64,000 bases of DNA, from NCBI GenBank assembly GCA_016462445.1, contig JAEMTE010000004.1, forward strand, positions 1-64,000, given 5' to 3'. This document shows, piece by piece, positions 30,721-40,300 of this stretch (positions are counted from its first letter, which is position 1; each line of letters begins with the position of its first letter). Source of the stretch: Candidatus Nanopelagicus sp. (lineage in GTDB: Bacteria; Actinomycetota; Actinomycetes; Nanopelagicales; Nanopelagicaceae). The translations under genes were made by a program, and so were the position numbers. The notes beneath the pieces were generated by a model. It searched no databases. It saw only the letters and a program-made list of their open reading frames with translations, and was not told where the DNA came from.

Positions 30721-33294
30721 CTAGTGAGCTGCTAAATCCCAACTCTTACCAAATCCGATATTCACATCAAGTGGAACTCTTAATTTATATGCACTAGACA
30801 TTTGCTTGCTAACAATCTCTGAAAGTAAATCTTTCTCGCCAGGAGCAACCTCAAGAATTAGTTCATCATGAACTTGTAATAATAATCTAGATTTAAGATC
30901 TTTCTTAATGATCTCTTTTTCAACATTTAACATTGCAATTTTAATAATATCTGCAGCCGATCCCTGAATCGGTGCATTAAGCGCTGCTCGCTCAGCAATT
31001 TCCCGGCGCTGGCGATTTTCATGATTTAAATCAGGAAGATAACGTCTTCGCCCCAATACTGTTTCGGTATAGCCTTTTTCTCTTGCAGTTATCACTACAG
31101 TCTTTAAATAATCTCTGATGCCACCAAATCTTTCAAAATACTTATTCATCAACTCACCTGCTGAAACTGGATCAATATCTAATTGCTGAGCTAATCCAAA
31201 TGAAGATAAGCCATAAGCTAACCCATATGACATTGCCTTTATAGTTCGTCTCATCTGTGCATCTACCTCAGCTGCTTTAACTCCAAAAACCTGAGAGGCA
31301 ACAGTGGAGTGCAGATCTTCCCCGGATTCAAAGGCGGTAATTAATCCTTTATCCTCTGACAGATGAGCCATAATGCGCATTTCGATCTGACTGTAATCAG
31401 CAGTTAAAAGATCGGTAAAAGGTGACTGAGCAATGAAGCAATCTCTTATTTGCCTTCCTTCATCTGTCCGAATTGGAATATTTTGTAGATTTGGCTCAGT
31501 AGATGAAAGTCGCCCAGTAGCTGCAACTGTTTGTTGAAAATTAGTGTGAATGCGCCCATCAGATTGTGTTGCAGAGATTAGTCCCTCAATTGTTGTAAGG
31601 AGTTTGCTGCTCTCTCTTATTCGCAATAAATGCTTAAGTATTGGATGTTTACTCTTAACAGCTAACCACTCTAAACTCTCAGCATCTGTAGTGAAGCCAG
31701 TTTTAATCTTCTTTGTTTTAGGAAGTTTTAACTCATCAAATAACACAACTTGAAGTTGCTTGGGTGAGCCAACATTGAACTCATGCCCTGCCTCTTGGTG
31801 GGCAGCTGCGGTCTCATCAGCGACTACCTTTGAGAAATATGAGGATAACGATTTTAATTTAGGTTGGTCTACGGCAATTCCAACCTCTTCAATTTTTGAA
31901 AGTAGCAAGAGAGTTGGCTGCTCTAAATCTGAGTAAAGATTACTCATACCCTTCTTTGTTAATTCAGATTGTAATTCACTTTGTAAGGTGAAAATCCATG
32001 CCGCACTTTTAGGATCGAAATTGGCAAATAGATCCTCATTATTTATTGAAACACCTAATAGCCGCTGTGCTAAATCCGATAAATCTAGATTCCTACTACC
32101 GGGATTAACCAAATACGCCAATAATTCAATATCTGATACTAAGCCAGCCATTTTGAGATTTTTTATTGCGTACTTAGCCCCATGTACATACTTTGGTAGA
32201 TTTAAATCACAAATCCACTCACCTATCTCTTTGCCAGTAACATTAAAGATCTCAGTACCACTAATCGCTACCGCATACCCCATTAATTGACCATCAACTA
32301 GATCAAATGAAATAGCAACTGGTTCCACGCGATCTTTGAATAAAGTATTTAATTCTTTTGCAGTAATATTTGTAATTTTTAAAGATATCTCTGTGCCTTG
32401 CGTACCACCTATCTGTGGCAGTGATTTGAGCCTTTCTTTTAGGGCTCTAATCTCTAACTTTTCAAAAAAAGTACTCATTAAATTACCATCAAAGCCTGCC
32501 CAACTTAACTCCTCAACTGTGGCAGAGAGCGTTAAATCATCCAGTAAATGAGTTAGCTCTCGGTTTAATTTAACAGCTTCAATATTTGCTCTAAGTGATT
32601 CACCAACTTTGCCGGCAATCTGCTCAGTATTTTCTAATAACTTTGCAAGAGATCCAAAATCAACAATCCATTTTGTCGCAGTCTTCTCACCAACTCCTGG
32701 TACTGAAGGCAGGTTATCACTTGGGTCTCCACGCAAAGCTGCAAAATCTGGGTACTGGCTTGGTGTTAGTCCATACTTTTCTAATACCGCATCTGGAGTC
32801 ATCCGTGACATTTCAGTCACTCCTTTTTTAGGATATAGGACTGTTGTTTGCTTATTTACGAGCTGAAATGAATCTCGATCACCTGTGCAAATTAAAGTTT
32901 GGAAACCTTTGCGCTCTGCTTCTTTTGCCAAGGTTGCAATTATGTCATCGGCTTCAAAACCTTCTAATTCAAAGTGCTTAATTCCAAAACTATCAATCAT
33001 CTCGTTGATGTGTGAAAGCTGTGAGCGAAACTCATCTGGCGTAGATGCCCGATTAGCTTTGTACTCAGAGAATTTTTCAGTTCTAAATGTCCGCCTAGAA
33101 ACATCAAAGGCGACTGCAATGTGGGTTGGTTGCTCTTCTTTTATTAGGTTGATTAACATCGATGCAAATCCATAGATGGCATTAGTTGGTTGGCCCGAGG
33201 AGGTCTTAAAATTCTCTACCGGCAATGCGTAATAAGCCCGATATGCCATGGAATGGCCATCAATAAGTAGTAATCTCTTCAGGCTGGTGCTCAT
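30721..33294 (-). CDS. polA: DNA polymerase I
   Basis: An 857-residue polymerase for Okazaki-fragment maturation and repair synthesis. The N-terminal 5'-nuclease domain (LLLIDGHSMAYRAYYALP, FEADDIIATLA, CTGDRDSFQLV, GDPSDNLPSVPGVGEKTA) is intact. The middle 3'-5' exonuclease-like domain (FDLVDGQLMGYAVAIS) lacks the DXE metal-binding motif, so proofreading is probably lost, as in mycobacterial PolA. The polymerase domain has motif A DYSQIEMRIMAHLSED, motif B RRTIKAMSYGLAYGL and motif C LLQVHDELILEV. The start is probably leaderless (TAGAAT, 6 nt, ATG). Confidence 0.97.
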   Translation of the reverse strand: MSTSLKRLLLIDGHSMAYRAYYALPVENFKTSSGQPTNAIYGFASMLINLIKEEQPTHIAVAFDVSRRTFRTEKFSEYKANRASTPDEFRSQLSHINEMIDSFGIKHFELEGFEADDIIATLAKEAERKGFQTLICTGDRDSFQLVNKQTTVLYPKKGVTEMSRMTPDAVLEKYGLTPSQYPDFAALRGDPSDNLPSVPGVGEKTATKWIVDFGSLAKLLENTEQIAGKVGESLRANIEAVKLNRELTHLLDDLTLSATVEELSWAGFDGNLMSTFFEKLEIRALKERLKSLPQIGGTQGTEISLKITNITAKELNTLFKDRVEPVAISFDLVDGQLMGYAVAISGTEIFNVTGKEIGEWICDLNLPKYVHGAKYAIKNLKMAGLVSDIELLAYLVNPGSRNLDLSDLAQRLLGVSINNEDLFANFDPKSAAWIFTLQSELQSELTKKGMSNLYSDLEQPTLLLLSKIEEVGIAVDQPKLKSLSSYFSKVVADETAAAHQEAGHEFNVGSPKQLQVVLFDELKLPKTKKIKTGFTTDAESLEWLAVKSKHPILKHLLRIRESSKLLTTIEGLISATQSDGRIHTNFQQTVAATGRLSSTEPNLQNIPIRTDEGRQIRDCFIAQSPFTDLLTADYSQIEMRIMAHLSEDKGLITAFESGEDLHSTVASQVFGVKAAEVDAQMRRTIKAMSYGLAYGLSSFGLAQQLDIDPVSAGELMNKYFERFGGIRDYLKTVVITAREKGYTETVLGRRRYLPDLNHENRQRREIAERAALNAPIQGSAADIIKIAMLNVEKEIIKKDLKSRLLLQVHDELILEVAPGEKDLLSEIVSKQMSSAYKLRVPLDVNIGFGKSWDLAAH

Positions 33295-33300
33295 ATTGAG

Positions 33301-33306
33301 ATTCTA
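33301..33306 (-). promoter_or_regulatory. predicted -10 box of a leaderless polA transcript
   Basis: TAGAAT on the minus strand, 6 nt before the polA ATG, with no Shine-Dalgarno. It faces the thioesterase promoter across a 39-bp gap. Confidence 0.6.
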
Positions 33307-33321
33307 ATTGGCAACACAGGT

Positions 33322-33327
33322 TAAACT
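33322..33327 (+). promoter_or_regulatory. predicted -10 box of a leaderless thioesterase transcript
   Basis: TAAACT on the plus strand, 6 nt before the ATG at 33334, with no Shine-Dalgarno. It shares the short polA intergenic region. Confidence 0.6.
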
Positions 33328-33333
33328 TACAAC

Positions 33334-33738
33334 ATGAGTGATTTCCTAGCAGAAATTCGTAAGCGCGGTATCAGTGCCCTAGATAAAAAGATGGGTATCG
33401 AGATAATCGAAGCCTCTCCCAAAAGATTAGTCGCAACAATGCCGGTTGAAGGCAATACTCAACCAATCGGATTACTGCACGGTGGAGCAAATGTAGTTTT
33501 AGCTGAAACTCTTGGTTCTGTTGGTACTCAGCTTCATGCTGGATCAGAGCGCAAAATTGTGGGTATAGATGTAAGTGCAACTCACCATAAGTCGGCAACT
33601 AGCGGAATTGTTACAGCGGTTGCTACAGCTATTACCTTAGGAAAAACACTTTGCTGCTACGAAATTGTAATAACTAATGATAAAGGTGAGCGAACCTGCA
33701 CTGCTCGAATTACCTGTTTGATCTTGGCTGATAGATAG
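33334..33738 (+). CDS. hotdog-fold thioesterase (PaaI/MenI-like)
   Basis: A 134-residue single hotdog domain. The helix motif PIGLLHGGANVVLAETLGSVG, with its HGG and catalytic glutamate, and the strand GIDVSATHHKSATSG place it in the PaaI/YdiI thioesterase group. These enzymes hydrolyse aromatic or menaquinone-pathway acyl-CoA esters; the substrate here is unknown. A place next to polA is common in actinobacteria. It is divergently transcribed from polA and ends 5 bp before the convergent pdtaR stop. Confidence 0.9.
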   Translation: MSDFLAEIRKRGISALDKKMGIEIIEASPKRLVATMPVEGNTQPIGLLHGGANVVLAETLGSVGTQLHAGSERKIVGIDVSATHHKSATSGIVTAVATAITLGKTLCCYEIVITNDKGERTCTARITCLILADR

Positions 33739-33743
33739 TAAAT

Positions 33744-34334
33744 CTATTTATCAGGAGCGGCATCTGGTGAAATTACTGCTTTAGCAACATCTTTCATCGA
33801 GATTCTACGATCCATCGCAGTTTTTTGAATCCAACCAAAACTCTCTGGCTCTGATAAATTCATTGCTTTCATCAAAATACCTTTGGCCCGATCGATAATT
33901 TTGCGAGTCTCAAGCCTTTCGTATATATCGGCAACCTCTGCCTCCAGACTTTTCATTTGGCGGTGGCGACTAATTGCAATCTCAATTGCTGGAAGTAGAT
34001 CATTAATTGAAAATGGCTTAACCACATATGCCATTACGCCTGCATCGCGTGCTCGCTCAACTAACTCGCGTTGACTAAACGCAGTTAACATTAGAACTGG
34101 AGCAATAGAGATGATTTGCTCAGCCGCAGTTATGCCATCAACCTCTGGCATCTTCACATCCAAGATCGCAAGGTCGGGCTTATGTTGCTTAGCTAATTCG
34201 ATTGCCACTGCCCCATTTTCTGCTTGAGCAACAACCTCATAACCAGCCTCAGTTAACATCTCAACTAGATCTAGACGAATGATGGTTTCATCTTCGGCAA
34301 CTAAGATCTTAATTTTTTGCTCTTTTGTATTCAT
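33744..34334 (-). CDS. pdtaR: ANTAR-domain response regulator (PdtaR type)
   Basis: A 196-residue two-domain regulator. The receiver (about 8-125) has the acidic pocket VAEDET, the phospho-acceptor aspartate in LAILDVKMPEVDG, and the conserved Thr and Lys in MLTAFSQ and YVVKPFS. The ANTAR RNA-binding domain follows (RKIIDRAKGILMKAMNLSEPESFGWIQKTAMDRR). In mycobacteria PdtaS phosphorylates PdtaR, which then acts on mRNA antitermination or translation; no pdtaS is in the window. The ATG begins one base after the 3' end of tRNA-Leu, so any ribosome-binding site would lie inside the tRNA acceptor arm. Confidence 0.94.
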   Translation of the reverse strand: MNTKEQKIKILVAEDETIIRLDLVEMLTEAGYEVVAQAENGAVAIELAKQHKPDLAILDVKMPEVDGITAAEQIISIAPVLMLTAFSQRELVERARDAGVMAYVVKPFSINDLLPAIEIAISRHRQMKSLEAEVADIYERLETRKIIDRAKGILMKAMNLSEPESFGWIQKTAMDRRISMKDVAKAVISPDAAPDK

Positions 34335-34335
34335 G

Positions 34336-34408
34336 TGCCTCGAGTCGGATTCGAACCGACACTATACGGTTTTTGAGACCGTCCTCTCTACCGTTGGAGT
34401 ACCGAGGC
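34336..34408 (-). tRNA. tRNA-Leu(CAA) with a short variable loop
   Basis: A complete cloverleaf of 73 nt is readable on the minus strand. The acceptor is GCCTCGG/TCGAGGC, the D-arm is CTCC...AGAG with GG in the loop, and the anticodon stem ACGGT/ACCGT holds the loop CTCAAAA (anticodon CAA). The T-arm is GTCGG-TTCGAAT-CCGAC and the discriminator base is A. CCA is not encoded. The variable region is only 5 nt (ATAGT), although leucine tRNAs normally have a long variable arm. It lies between pyk and pdtaR on the same strand. Confidence 0.9.
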
Positions 34409-34422
34409 GTATAGAGAGTCTG

Positions 34423-34430
34423 AGTTTATA
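34423..34430 (-). promoter_or_regulatory. candidate -10 region for tRNA-Leu and pdtaR
   Basis: TATAAACT on the minus strand, about 14 nt before the tRNA 5' end and inside the 44-bp gap after pyk. It would let the tRNA and pdtaR be transcribed independently of pyk. Confidence 0.4.
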
Positions 34431-34452
34431 GTGGTTACTTTTTTATACGAAA

Positions 34453-35895
34453 TTACTTACGATACGCAGGCGCAACGCCGCCAACTGCATCGCCAATTTT
34501 GTGTACTCGCATAGCATTGATTGAGCCAGGAATACCAGGAGGTGAGCCAGCCACAATTAAAACTAAGTCGCCAATTTTAACTCGTTTAGATTCAATTAAA
34601 ATACTATCAACCTGCATAACCATTTCATCGGTATGACTTACTACTGAAGTAATCATCGACTCAACGCCCCAAGAAAGAGCTAGCCTGTTATAAGTGCCAA
34701 TCTCTGGAGTCAGTGCCAACATTGGAATTGGTGAGCGAAGCCTGGACATTCTTCTTGCCGAATCTCCGCTTTGGGTAAAGGCAACTAAAAACTTAGCGCC
34801 AACTGTTAGCCCAACCTCGGTTGCTGCCTTCGTAATTGCGCCACCTTTGGTAGCAGGTGAGTGTCTAAGTGGTGCAATTTGATCAAGTGCTACCTCTTCA
34901 GTTCGTTCAATAATTCGTGCCATAACTTTTACAGTCTCGATGGGAAAACTACCGATACTTGTTTCACCTGAAAGCATTAATGCATCGGCGCCATCCAAAA
35001 CTGCGTTAGCACAATCAGTTGCTTCAGCGCGAGTTGGTTGAGAGTTGCTAATCATTGAATCAAGCATTTGAGTTGCCACAATTACTGGTTTTGCAGATTC
35101 TCTAGCAAGAGTAATACATCGCTTTTGAACCATCGGTACATCCTCGATCGGTAGCTCTACCCCTAAATCACCGCGCGCCACCATAATGCCATCGAAGGCA
35201 TCAACAATCTCCTGCAAATTTGCTACCGCTTGTGGCTTTTCAATTTTAGCAATAATTGGAATATGAATTCCCTCTTCATCCATAATTTTATGCACGCCTT
35301 TAATATCAGCAGCGCTACGCACAAAAGATAAGGCAATAAAATCAGCACCAGCTTTTAATCCCCAACGTAGATCGTCGATATCTTTCTCAGACATGGCAGG
35401 GACAGACACTGCTACGCCAGGTAAATTTATGCCCTTATTATTACTAACTAAACCTGGCTGAATAACCTTAGTTACCACATCATTTGACTTAACCTCAACT
35501 ACTTCAACAGTAACTTTTCCATCATCAATCATTATCTTGTCGCCAACTCTGCAGTCACCTGGCAAGCCTTTGTAGGTAGTACTAACTCGATCCTTAGTAC
35601 CAGAAATATCCTCTGTTGTAATTGTAAAAATATCACCACGCGCTAACTCGTGTGGTCCATCAGCAAATCTTCCTAGCCGAATCTTTGGTCCTTGTAGATC
35701 TACTAAAATTGCTACCGCTTTATTTGCTTTTTTAGCTGCAGTTCTAACAGCAGTAAGTCGACTTTGATGTTCTGTGTGATCCCCGTGCGAGAGATTTAAC
35801 CTAGCCATGTTCATGCCAGCATCAATTAACTCGACAATTTTTTCTACCGACTCAACAGCCGGACCCATGGTGCATACAATTTTCGCCCGGCGCAT
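34453..35895 (-). CDS. pyk: pyruvate kinase
   Basis: A 480-residue glycolytic enzyme making ATP and pyruvate from phosphoenolpyruvate. Motifs are RRAKIVCTMGPA, MNMARLNLSHGDH, VDLQGPKIRLG, the catalytic lysine region IIAKIEKPQAV, IMVARGDLGVELPIE, ATQMLDSMI and LMLSGETSIG, with a C-terminal allosteric domain. It starts 9 bp after gltD, and the gltD TAG stop forms the first half of TAGAGT, 6 nt before the ATG. It may therefore have its own leaderless promoter besides gltBD read-through. Confidence 0.97.
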   Translation of the reverse strand: MRRAKIVCTMGPAVESVEKIVELIDAGMNMARLNLSHGDHTEHQSRLTAVRTAAKKANKAVAILVDLQGPKIRLGRFADGPHELARGDIFTITTEDISGTKDRVSTTYKGLPGDCRVGDKIMIDDGKVTVEVVEVKSNDVVTKVIQPGLVSNNKGINLPGVAVSVPAMSEKDIDDLRWGLKAGADFIALSFVRSAADIKGVHKIMDEEGIHIPIIAKIEKPQAVANLQEIVDAFDGIMVARGDLGVELPIEDVPMVQKRCITLARESAKPVIVATQMLDSMISNSQPTRAEATDCANAVLDGADALMLSGETSIGSFPIETVKVMARIIERTEEVALDQIAPLRHSPATKGGAITKAATEVGLTVGAKFLVAFTQSGDSARRMSRLRSPIPMLALTPEIGTYNRLALSWGVESMITSVVSHTDEMVMQVDSILIESKRVKIGDLVLIVAGSPPGIPGSINAMRVHKIGDAVGGVAPAYRK

Positions 35896-35901
35896 AGATT
35901 T

Positions 35902-35907
35902 ACTCTA
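35902..35907 (-). promoter_or_regulatory. predicted pyk -10 box overlapping the gltD stop codon
   Basis: TAGAGT, 6 nt before the pyk ATG; its TAG is the gltD stop. No clear Shine-Dalgarno is present. It is one of a repeated junction type in this window. Confidence 0.5.
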
Positions 35908-37362
35908 AACCATTAACTGACGCTCAGTGGATTCAATCGGAAATGGTAGCTGCGTTTGCCCTGATAAATAGGTATCCACAGTAGATGCTGCGCTTCTACC
36001 CTCAGCAATCGCCCAAACAATAAGTGACTGGCCTCGACCAGCATCACCACAAACATATACGCCCTCAGTTGAGGTTGCATACTCATGATCTCGCTTTATA
36101 TTTCCTCGCTCATCCACTTCAACCTCAAGTTGTGTTAATAGATCACTCTTTTCAGCCCCAGTAAATCCCATTGCTAAAAGAACAAGTTGGGCCGGAATTT
36201 CTTTCTCACTACCAGTAACTGGTTCAAATTTGCCATTAATAAATTCTGTCTCAACTAATTTTATAGCAGATAAGTTCCCATCTTTATCTTTAATAAATTC
36301 TTGAGTTGATACTGCATACATCCGCTCCCCTGCCTCCTCATGCGCACTACTAACCCGATAAATCATCGGATAGGTTGGCCATGGCTGAGTGCTTGGGCGT
36401 TCATCAGTTGGTCTTGGCATAATCTCAAGTTGCGTTACAGACTTAGCACCTTGCCTAATCGCTGTTCCTAAACAATCAGCTCCGGTGTCGCCGCCACCAA
36501 GAATTACTACATCCTTACCCTTTGCATTAATAGGTGGCTCACTTGGTAACTCATCTAATGCCTGTTTGTTTCCCCATGGTAAATACTCCATCGCTTGATA
36601 AACGCCCTTAGCATCTCGTCCTGGAATTGGTAGCTCGCGCCAATTTGTTGCCCCAATCGCTAAGACAACTGCGTCATACTTACTGCGTAATGCTGCACCA
36701 GTAATATCTTTACCAACATCAACGCCAGTTCTAAATCTAGTTCCCTCTTGCTCCATCTGATAAAGCCTACGATCAACAATAGATTTCTCCATTTTAAACT
36801 CAGGAATTCCATAACGAAGTAACCCACCAATTTTGTCAGCTCTTTCATACACTGCAACGGTATGACCTGCTCTTGTTAATTGTTGCGCAGCAGCTAATCC
36901 TGCTGGTCCTGAACCGATTACGGCAACTGTTTTTCCAGATAGCCGATCTGGAATTAGTGGGAGTACCCGCTTTTCTAGAAATGCCTCTTCAATAGTTCTT
37001 AGCTCCACTTGTTTAATAGTTACAGCATCAGCGTTAATTGCAACAACACATGCTGTTTCACATGGTGCTGGACATAAACGACCAGTAAACTCAGGAAAAT
37101 TATTTGTTGCGTGCAGACGATCTATTGCTTCTGCTTTCTCTCCACGCCAAATTAAGTCATTCCACTCTGGAATTAAATTACCAAGTGGGCAACCCTGATG
37201 GCAAAAAGGAATTCCACAATCCATGCAGCGGCCAGCTTGCTTTTGTAGATGTGAAAACTCTTGCTCCTGATAAACCTCTTTCCAATCTTTAATCCGCACA
37301 TCAACCGGACGACGTTTTGGAACCTCTCGTGGTGTTGTTAAAAATCCCTTTGGATCAGCCAC
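35905..37362 (-). CDS. gltD: glutamate synthase (NADPH) small subunit
   Basis: About 485 residues. This subunit passes electrons from NADPH through FAD and Fe-S clusters to GltB. The N-terminal cluster cysteines are [17 protein letters not shown] and [13 protein letters not shown]-binding [17 protein letters not shown] and NADPH-binding [15 protein letters not shown] follow, and the end has [21 protein letters not shown]. The track starts at ATG 37389 and gives a 35-bp overlap with gltB. I prefer the GTG at 37362 because family members begin at ADPKGFL; the overlap is then 8 bp. Confidence 0.95.
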   Translation of the reverse strand: MADPKGFLTTPREVPKRRPVDVRIKDWKEVYQEQEFSHLQKQAGRCMDCGIPFCHQGCPLGNLIPEWNDLIWRGEKAEAIDRLHATNNFPEFTGRLCPAPCETACVVAINADAVTIKQVELRTIEEAFLEKRVLPLIPDRLSGKTVAVIGSGPAGLAAAQQLTRAGHTVAVYERADKIGGLLRYGIPEFKMEKSIVDRRLYQMEQEGTRFRTGVDVGKDITGAALRSKYDAVVLAIGATNWRELPIPGRDAKGVYQAMEYLPWGNKQALDELPSEPPINAKGKDVVILGGGDTGADCLGTAIRQGAKSVTQLEIMPRPTDERPSTQPWPTYPMIYRVSSAHEEAGERMYAVSTQEFIKDKDGNLSAIKLVETEFINGKFEPVTGSEKEIPAQLVLLAMGFTGAEKSDLLTQLEVEVDERGNIKRDHEYATSTEGVYVCGDAGRGQSLIVWAIAEGRSAASTVDTYLSGQTQLPFPIESTERQLMV

Positions 37363-40300
37363 CGATTGCCGCCATAACTGCGCTCTCAATTGGAAGACCT
37401 TCGCGCTCTGCCTTTGCCATTACCTCTAGAACTCTTGCATAATCACGTGGCATCACTAATGAGATTCGAGACTTAATAGCATCCCAATCCTTAATTAGTT
37501 CACCAGCAACCTTTGAACCAGTCTCAGCATAAAACTTTGAAACATAACCTTTAACAATCTCATCTTGATCTGCCGGGAGCGCTAATACATCCACTAACTC
37601 TGAATTTACCAGCGCTTGATCTAGATCTAATACAAATGCTCTGCCACCTGACATTCCTGCTGCGAAGTTTCTTCCTGTTTTGCCGAGAACAATCACTGTA
37701 CCGCCAGTCATATATTCACAGCCATGATCACCTACACCTTCTACAATTGCTACTGCGCCAGAGTTTCTTACACAAAATCTCTCACCAACAACGCCGGCAA
37801 TCATGATCTCACCTGAGGTTGCGCCATAGCCAATTACATTTCCTGCAATAACATTTTTACTGGATTCAAACTTTGCCCGCTCATCTGGCCTAATAATTAC
37901 TCGCCCACCTGATAAGCCCTTTGCCACATAATCATTACTATCACCATAAAGTCGAAGTGTTAAGCCAGATGGAATAAACGCGCCAAAGGATTGACCAGCT
38001 GAGCCATGGAAAGTTATATCAATTGTGTCTGCTGGTAATCCTCCGCCGCCATACTTTCTCGTAATTTCAGCACCTAACATTGTGCCAACAGTTCTGTTCA
38101 CGTTACGAACTGACATTTCTAATCTGACAGGGGCTGCTTTATCTAATGCTGCTGCTGATAACTTAATTAATTCATTATCTAATGCAGCAGATAATCCGTG
38201 GTCCTGAATGCTCTCATTTTTTCGAGGTGAATTATCACTTGGCACAAGTAATAATGGAGTGAGGTCTAAGCCGATCGCTTTCCAATGATCAACCGCTGAT
38301 CTAGTATCTAGTAACTCAACCTGACCGATTGCATCTGCCAAACTCTTAAAGCCAAGTTGGGCTAGTAACTGCCTCACCTCTTCAGCAATATATTCAAAGA
38401 AGGTTTCCACAAACTCTGGCTTACCGGTAAATTTCTTGCGTAACTCAGGATTTTGAGTAGCAACTCCAACTGGACAGGTATCTAGATGACAAACTCGCAT
38501 CATTACGCAACCTGAAACTACAAGAGGTGCGGTCGCAAAACCAAACTCTTCAGCTCCTAATAGCGCTGCAATTAAAACGTCACGACCGGTTTTCATCTGG
38601 CCATCAACTTGAACCACAATACGATCACGCAAACCATTTAACATCAAGGTTTGTTGTGTTTCGGCCAATCCAAGTTCCCATGGTGCACCAGCATGCTTAA
38701 GTGATGTCAACGGAGAGGCGCCAGTACCACCATCATGGCCTGAGATTAAGACAACATCAGCATGCGCCTTACTTACTCCAGCAGCAACTGTTCCAACCCC
38801 AACCTCAGCTACTAACTTCACATGAACTCTGGCATTTTTGTTAGCATTTTTTAGATCATGGATTAATTGTGCAAGATCCTCTATGGAATAAATATCATGG
38901 TGCGGTGGTGGTGAAATTAAGCCGACGCCAGGAGTTGAGTAACGAACTTTTGCAATCCAAGGATAAACCTTGTTACCTGGAAGTTGTCCACCCTCACCAG
39001 GCTTTGCACCCTGTGCCATTTTTATTTGAATATCATCGGCATTAACTAAGTACTCACTAGTCACACCAAACCTGCCACTTGCAACCTGTTTAATTGCCGA
39101 GCGCCTTGAATCACCGTTGGCATCTAAAGTATTGCGAGCAGGATCCTCTCCCCCTTCGCCAGTATTTGATTTACCACCGATACGGTTCATTGCAATAGCT
39201 AAGGTCTCATGTGCCTCCTGCGAGATTGATCCATATGACATGGCGCCAGTAGCAAATCTTTTTAAGATCTCTGATACAGGTTCGACCTCATCAATTGAGA
39301 TTGGAGTACGAACTCCCTCTTTAAAATTAAATAAGCCACGTAGTGTCATTAACCTGCGTGATTGATCATCAACTCGGGCTGTATAACGCTTGAAGACATC
39401 AAATCTCTTTTCCCTAGTTGCATGTTGCAAGGTAAAGACTGTCTCTGGATCAAATAGGTGCGGCTCACCTTCGCGTCGCCATTGATACTCGCCACCAATT
39501 TGCAAACGCTTAGCACCAGGAATCTCACCCCCTGGTGGATATGCGATGTGGTGACGACGAATTGTTTCTTGCGCAATTATTTCAATTCCAACCCCACCCA
39601 ATCGTGAGGTGGCACCAACAAAGTATTCATCAACAATCTCTTTTGATAAGCCGATCGCCTCGAAAATTTGTGCTCCAGTGTAAGAAGCAATAGTTGAAAC
39701 ACCCATCTTAGACATCACCTTTAAAACACCCTTACCTAATGATTTAATTAAATTTCTAACCGCCTTCTCAGGTGTTAATCCAGTAATTACTCCTTGTCGT
39801 ACTAAATCTTCAGCGCTCTCCATGGCAAGGTATGGATTAACCGCTGCTGCACCAAATCCAATAAGTAAGGCAACATGGTGAACCTCACGAACCTCACCAC
39901 TTTCAACAACCAAACCGACTTTAGTTCTAGTTTTCTCACGAATTAAATGGTGATGTACCGCGGAGAGAAGAAGTAGTGACGGAATCGGTGCATTTTCTGC
40001 ATCACCATCACGGTCAGATAAAACAATAATTCTGGCACCTTCATCAATAGCTTTTGAAACCTGCCGGCGAATCTCATCAATTTTAGAAACTAGCGATCTA
40101 CCACCGCCAGCAATTGGAAATAATCCACGCACAACATGAGAAGTAAAACCTGGTTGATCATCATCAGCATTAACATTAATAATTTTAGCTAACTCATCAT
40201 TATCAATTACTGGAAATTGTAGTGAGATCTGTCGACATGAAGCAGGGCCTGGATCTAACAAATTATGCTCTGGTCCAATTGAGCCACCAAGTGAGGTAAC

